Shown here: piece by piece, positions 62,625 to 64,000 of the stretch
Layout of the letters: each line of letters starts with the position of its first letter
Position numbering within the stretch: position 1 is the stretch's first letter
NCBI RefSeq assembly: GCF_001884045.1
Contig: NZ_MACF01000086.1
Location: 62,001 to 126,000 of the forward strand
DNA: 64,000 nt
Source of the DNA: Bacillus mobilis
GTDB taxonomy: Bacteria > Bacillota > Bacilli > Bacillales > Bacillaceae_G
Direction of reading: 5' to 3'
Position numbers and translations under genes: made by a program
Notes under the pieces: model-generated
Seen by the model: the letters and a program-made list of their open reading frames with translations, nothing else
The model's database searches: none
What the model was told of the DNA's origin: nothing

Positions 62625-63722
62625 ATGATGTTTACAAGTCGAGTTATAGATACATTACAAATTAAGTATCCAATCATTCAAGCAGGTATGGCGGGTGCGA
62701 TTACGACGCCAGAACTTGTTGCAGCTGTAAGTAATAGCGGAGGATTAGGAACGCTTGGAGCAGGCTATATGAGCCCTGAACAAATTCGTGACGCAATTTA
62801 TAAAATAAGGGAACGAACGGATAAGCCTTTCGGTGTTAATTTACTGTTAACGAAAGAGATACAGATAGAAGAAGAGAAGATAAACTTGGCAAAGGGATTA
62901 CTTAGTGGAGTAAATAAAGAATTCGGTATAGAGGAAGAAGAGACGATAAAGCTTCCGAAAAGCTATAAAGAACAATTACAAGTGTTAGTAGAAGAAAACG
63001 TACCAGTCGTTAGCTTTGCATTTCAAACGTTAGAAAAAGAAGAAATAGATGACTTAAAAAGAAGAGGAATAAAAGTCATCGGAACAGCTACTCATGTGAG
63101 AGAGGCGAGGGTGCTTGCTGAATTAGGAGTAGATATTATTGTCGGTCAAGGTAGCGAGGCAGGAGGGCATAGAGGAACATTTATCGGGAAAGAACAGGAC
63201 GCTATGATTGGGACATTCGCATTAATTCCGCAGTTAGTAGTAGAAGTCCCGCATATACCAATTGTTGCAGCGGGTGGTGTAATGAACGGGCAAGGGCTTG
63301 TTGCGGCATTTACACTGGGGGCAGAAGCTGTTCAAATGGGATCAGCCTTTTTAACGAGTGATGAAAGTATTACGCATGATGTGTATAAAGAAGCAGTTTT
63401 ACATAGTACAGATACGAGTACAACTGTGACCCGTGCGTTTTCCGGGAAATATGCACGGGGTATTCGTAATGAATTTATAGAGAGACATGAAGGGAAAGAA
63501 GAAGGGCTTCCGATGTATCCAGTGCAAAATGTATTGACTTCTAAAATACGCCAAGAAGCAGCAAAACAAAATAAAGGAGAATACATGTCGCTTTGGGCAG
63601 GACAAGCGTCATCATTAGCACGAATAGAATCAGCTCAGCATGTAGTGGAGCGAGTGATGAAAGAAGCAGATAACGTAATCGAACAATTGCAAAATGTATA
63701 TAGAAAAAGACCACTTGAATAA
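62625..63722 (+). CDS. Nitronate monooxygenase/FabK-like enoyl-ACP reductase
   Basis: A 365-residue FMN-dependent TIM-barrel protein. Motifs: PIIQAGMAG at the N-terminus, GVNLLL, IGTATHVREA, GQGSEAGGHRGTF, VAAGGVMNGQG and GSAFLTSDES. These belong to the 2-nitropropane dioxygenase/FabK group; which reaction is catalysed cannot be settled from the sequence. ATG 62625 after AGGAGG is preferred to a TTG at 62586. Confidence 0.85.
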   Translation: MMFTSRVIDTLQIKYPIIQAGMAGAITTPELVAAVSNSGGLGTLGAGYMSPEQIRDAIYKIRERTDKPFGVNLLLTKEIQIEEEKINLAKGLLSGVNKEFGIEEEETIKLPKSYKEQLQVLVEENVPVVSFAFQTLEKEEIDDLKRRGIKVIGTATHVREARVLAELGVDIIVGQGSEAGGHRGTFIGKEQDAMIGTFALIPQLVVEVPHIPIVAAGGVMNGQGLVAAFTLGAEAVQMGSAFLTSDESITHDVYKEAVLHSTDTSTTVTRAFSGKYARGIRNEFIERHEGKEEGLPMYPVQNVLTSKIRQEAAKQNKGEYMSLWAGQASSLARIESAQHVVERVMKEADNVIEQLQNVYRKRPLE

Positions 63723-63737
63723 TTCAAGCGGTCTTTT
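63709..63737. terminator. Terminator between convergent fabK-like gene and dltD
   Basis: GACCACTTGAA and TTCAAGCGGTC pair over 11 bp with one mismatch, then T4; it includes the stop of the FabK-like gene. Confidence 0.75.
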
Positions 63738-63739
63738 CG

Positions 63740-64000
63740 TTAGTTTGCTTTATAAAATTGTTGGACGGCCTCATCGATATAAACCCAGCCTTTCCAACCT
63801 AAGTGCATGTGATCTTTTAAGAAGTATTTATCATACTCATGATTTGAGAAGTCGGCAATTGGATAGCCAGCTTTCTCAATTTGCTCATGAACTTTCTTAT
63901 AGTACAGTTCGCGACGTTCTTTCGGGAAGCCAGCGTAATCGTACCAAGGACCTTTTACAGGAACAGAAATGAAGAGTGGTTTTGCACCAGATTGTTTTAA
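63740..64000 (-). CDS. dltD: D-alanylation protein DltD (partial, C-terminal end)
   Basis: The window ends inside this gene on the minus strand; 86 C-terminal residues are visible. The stretch KPLFISVPVKGPWYDYAGF, the DFSNHEYDKYFLKDHMHLGWKGW block with the DxxH catalytic pattern of the SGNH-type DltD fold, and the C-terminus FYKAN identify it. DltD acts in D-alanyl esterification of teichoic acids on the outer side of the membrane. It is the last gene of the dlt operon, which lies beyond the right edge. Confidence 0.9.
   Translation of the reverse strand, partial: LKQSGAKPLFISVPVKGPWYDYAGFPKERRELYYKKVHEQIEKAGYPIADFSNHEYDKYFLKDHMHLGWKGWVYIDEAVQQFYKAN

Overview
The window looks like chromosomal DNA of the Bacillus cereus group (low GC, strong Shine-Dalgarno sites, Gram-positive regulation). 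The assignment rests on recognisable family members: the class IV PHA locus phaJPQ/phaRBC, the NEAT-LRR-SLH surface protein IlsA, an alpha/beta-type SASP, KinB/KinD-like sporulation kinases, a queCDEF operon behind a preQ1 riboswitch, and an nrdIEF operon interrupted by group I introns. I see no prophage, insertion sequence, CRISPR array, rRNA or tRNA.

Layout. 1-3.4 kb: glycolate oxidase glcD-glcF (glcF runs off the left edge) and a CdaR-type regulator. 3.5-6.6 kb: a beta-propeller lipoprotein fused by overlap to a two-component system. 6.8-10.5 kb: lutR and lutABC (L-lactate oxidation). 10.6-11.7 kb: prepilin peptidase and a receiver-like protein. 11.7-15.5 kb (minus strand): formate/nitrite transporter with cre and Rex/FNR-like sites, TerC-family Mn exporter behind a yybP-ykoY riboswitch, KtrB-type K+ channel, SASP. 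15.6-19.9 kb: polyhydroxyalkanoate locus. 20-22.6 kb: FAD oxidoreductase and KtrD-type channel. 23.5-31.3 kb: 2-aminoethylphosphonate (AEP) uptake and breakdown operon with a saccharopine dehydrogenase-like protein and a DeoR regulator. 31.7-34 kb: Fur-controlled ilsA. 34-43.3 kb: mixed genes including a Spo0E-type phosphatase and two sporulation-kinase-like histidine kinases, an M3 peptidase and a DinB protein. 43.4-46.2 kb: queuosine precursor operon. 46.5-48.7 kb: small proteins, histidine phosphatase, GNAT. 49.1-54.3 kb: nrdI-nrdE-nrdF. 54.3-58 kb: YtrA-type regulator plus two ABC exporters. 58-64 kb: CPBP protease, Lrp regulator, small enzymes, S66 peptidase, FabK/nitronate-type enzyme, and the C-terminal end of dltD.

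The most unusual region is nrdIEF. nrdE and nrdF each carry a group I intron (376 and 1102 nt by my boundary calls). Both begin with UAA, follow a U, end in G, and share P7-like core strings. The nrdE intron sits directly after the codon of the thiyl-radical cysteine; the nrdF intron sits directly before the iron-ligand DExxH motif. The nrdF intron encodes a GIY-YIG endonuclease with the unconventional GIY-(X)8-YIG spacing known from I-BthII, and its 3' end overlaps the ribozyme core. These introns belong to a described family, so the system is known in outline. The nrdE-nrdF spacer adds two long hairpins I cannot explain.

Other points of note: probable CTG starts for lutR and the KinB-like kinase; a class II aldolase (MtnB-like) protein that has lost metal ligands; a CPBP protease with an AbrB/MazE-like tail; a 36-bp symmetric operator over the promoter of an ABC-exporter operon; a promoter placed directly in front of an orphan terminator; and several terminators that use the last codons of the gene as a stem arm. 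All calls come from reading the sequence; no database search or folding program was run.
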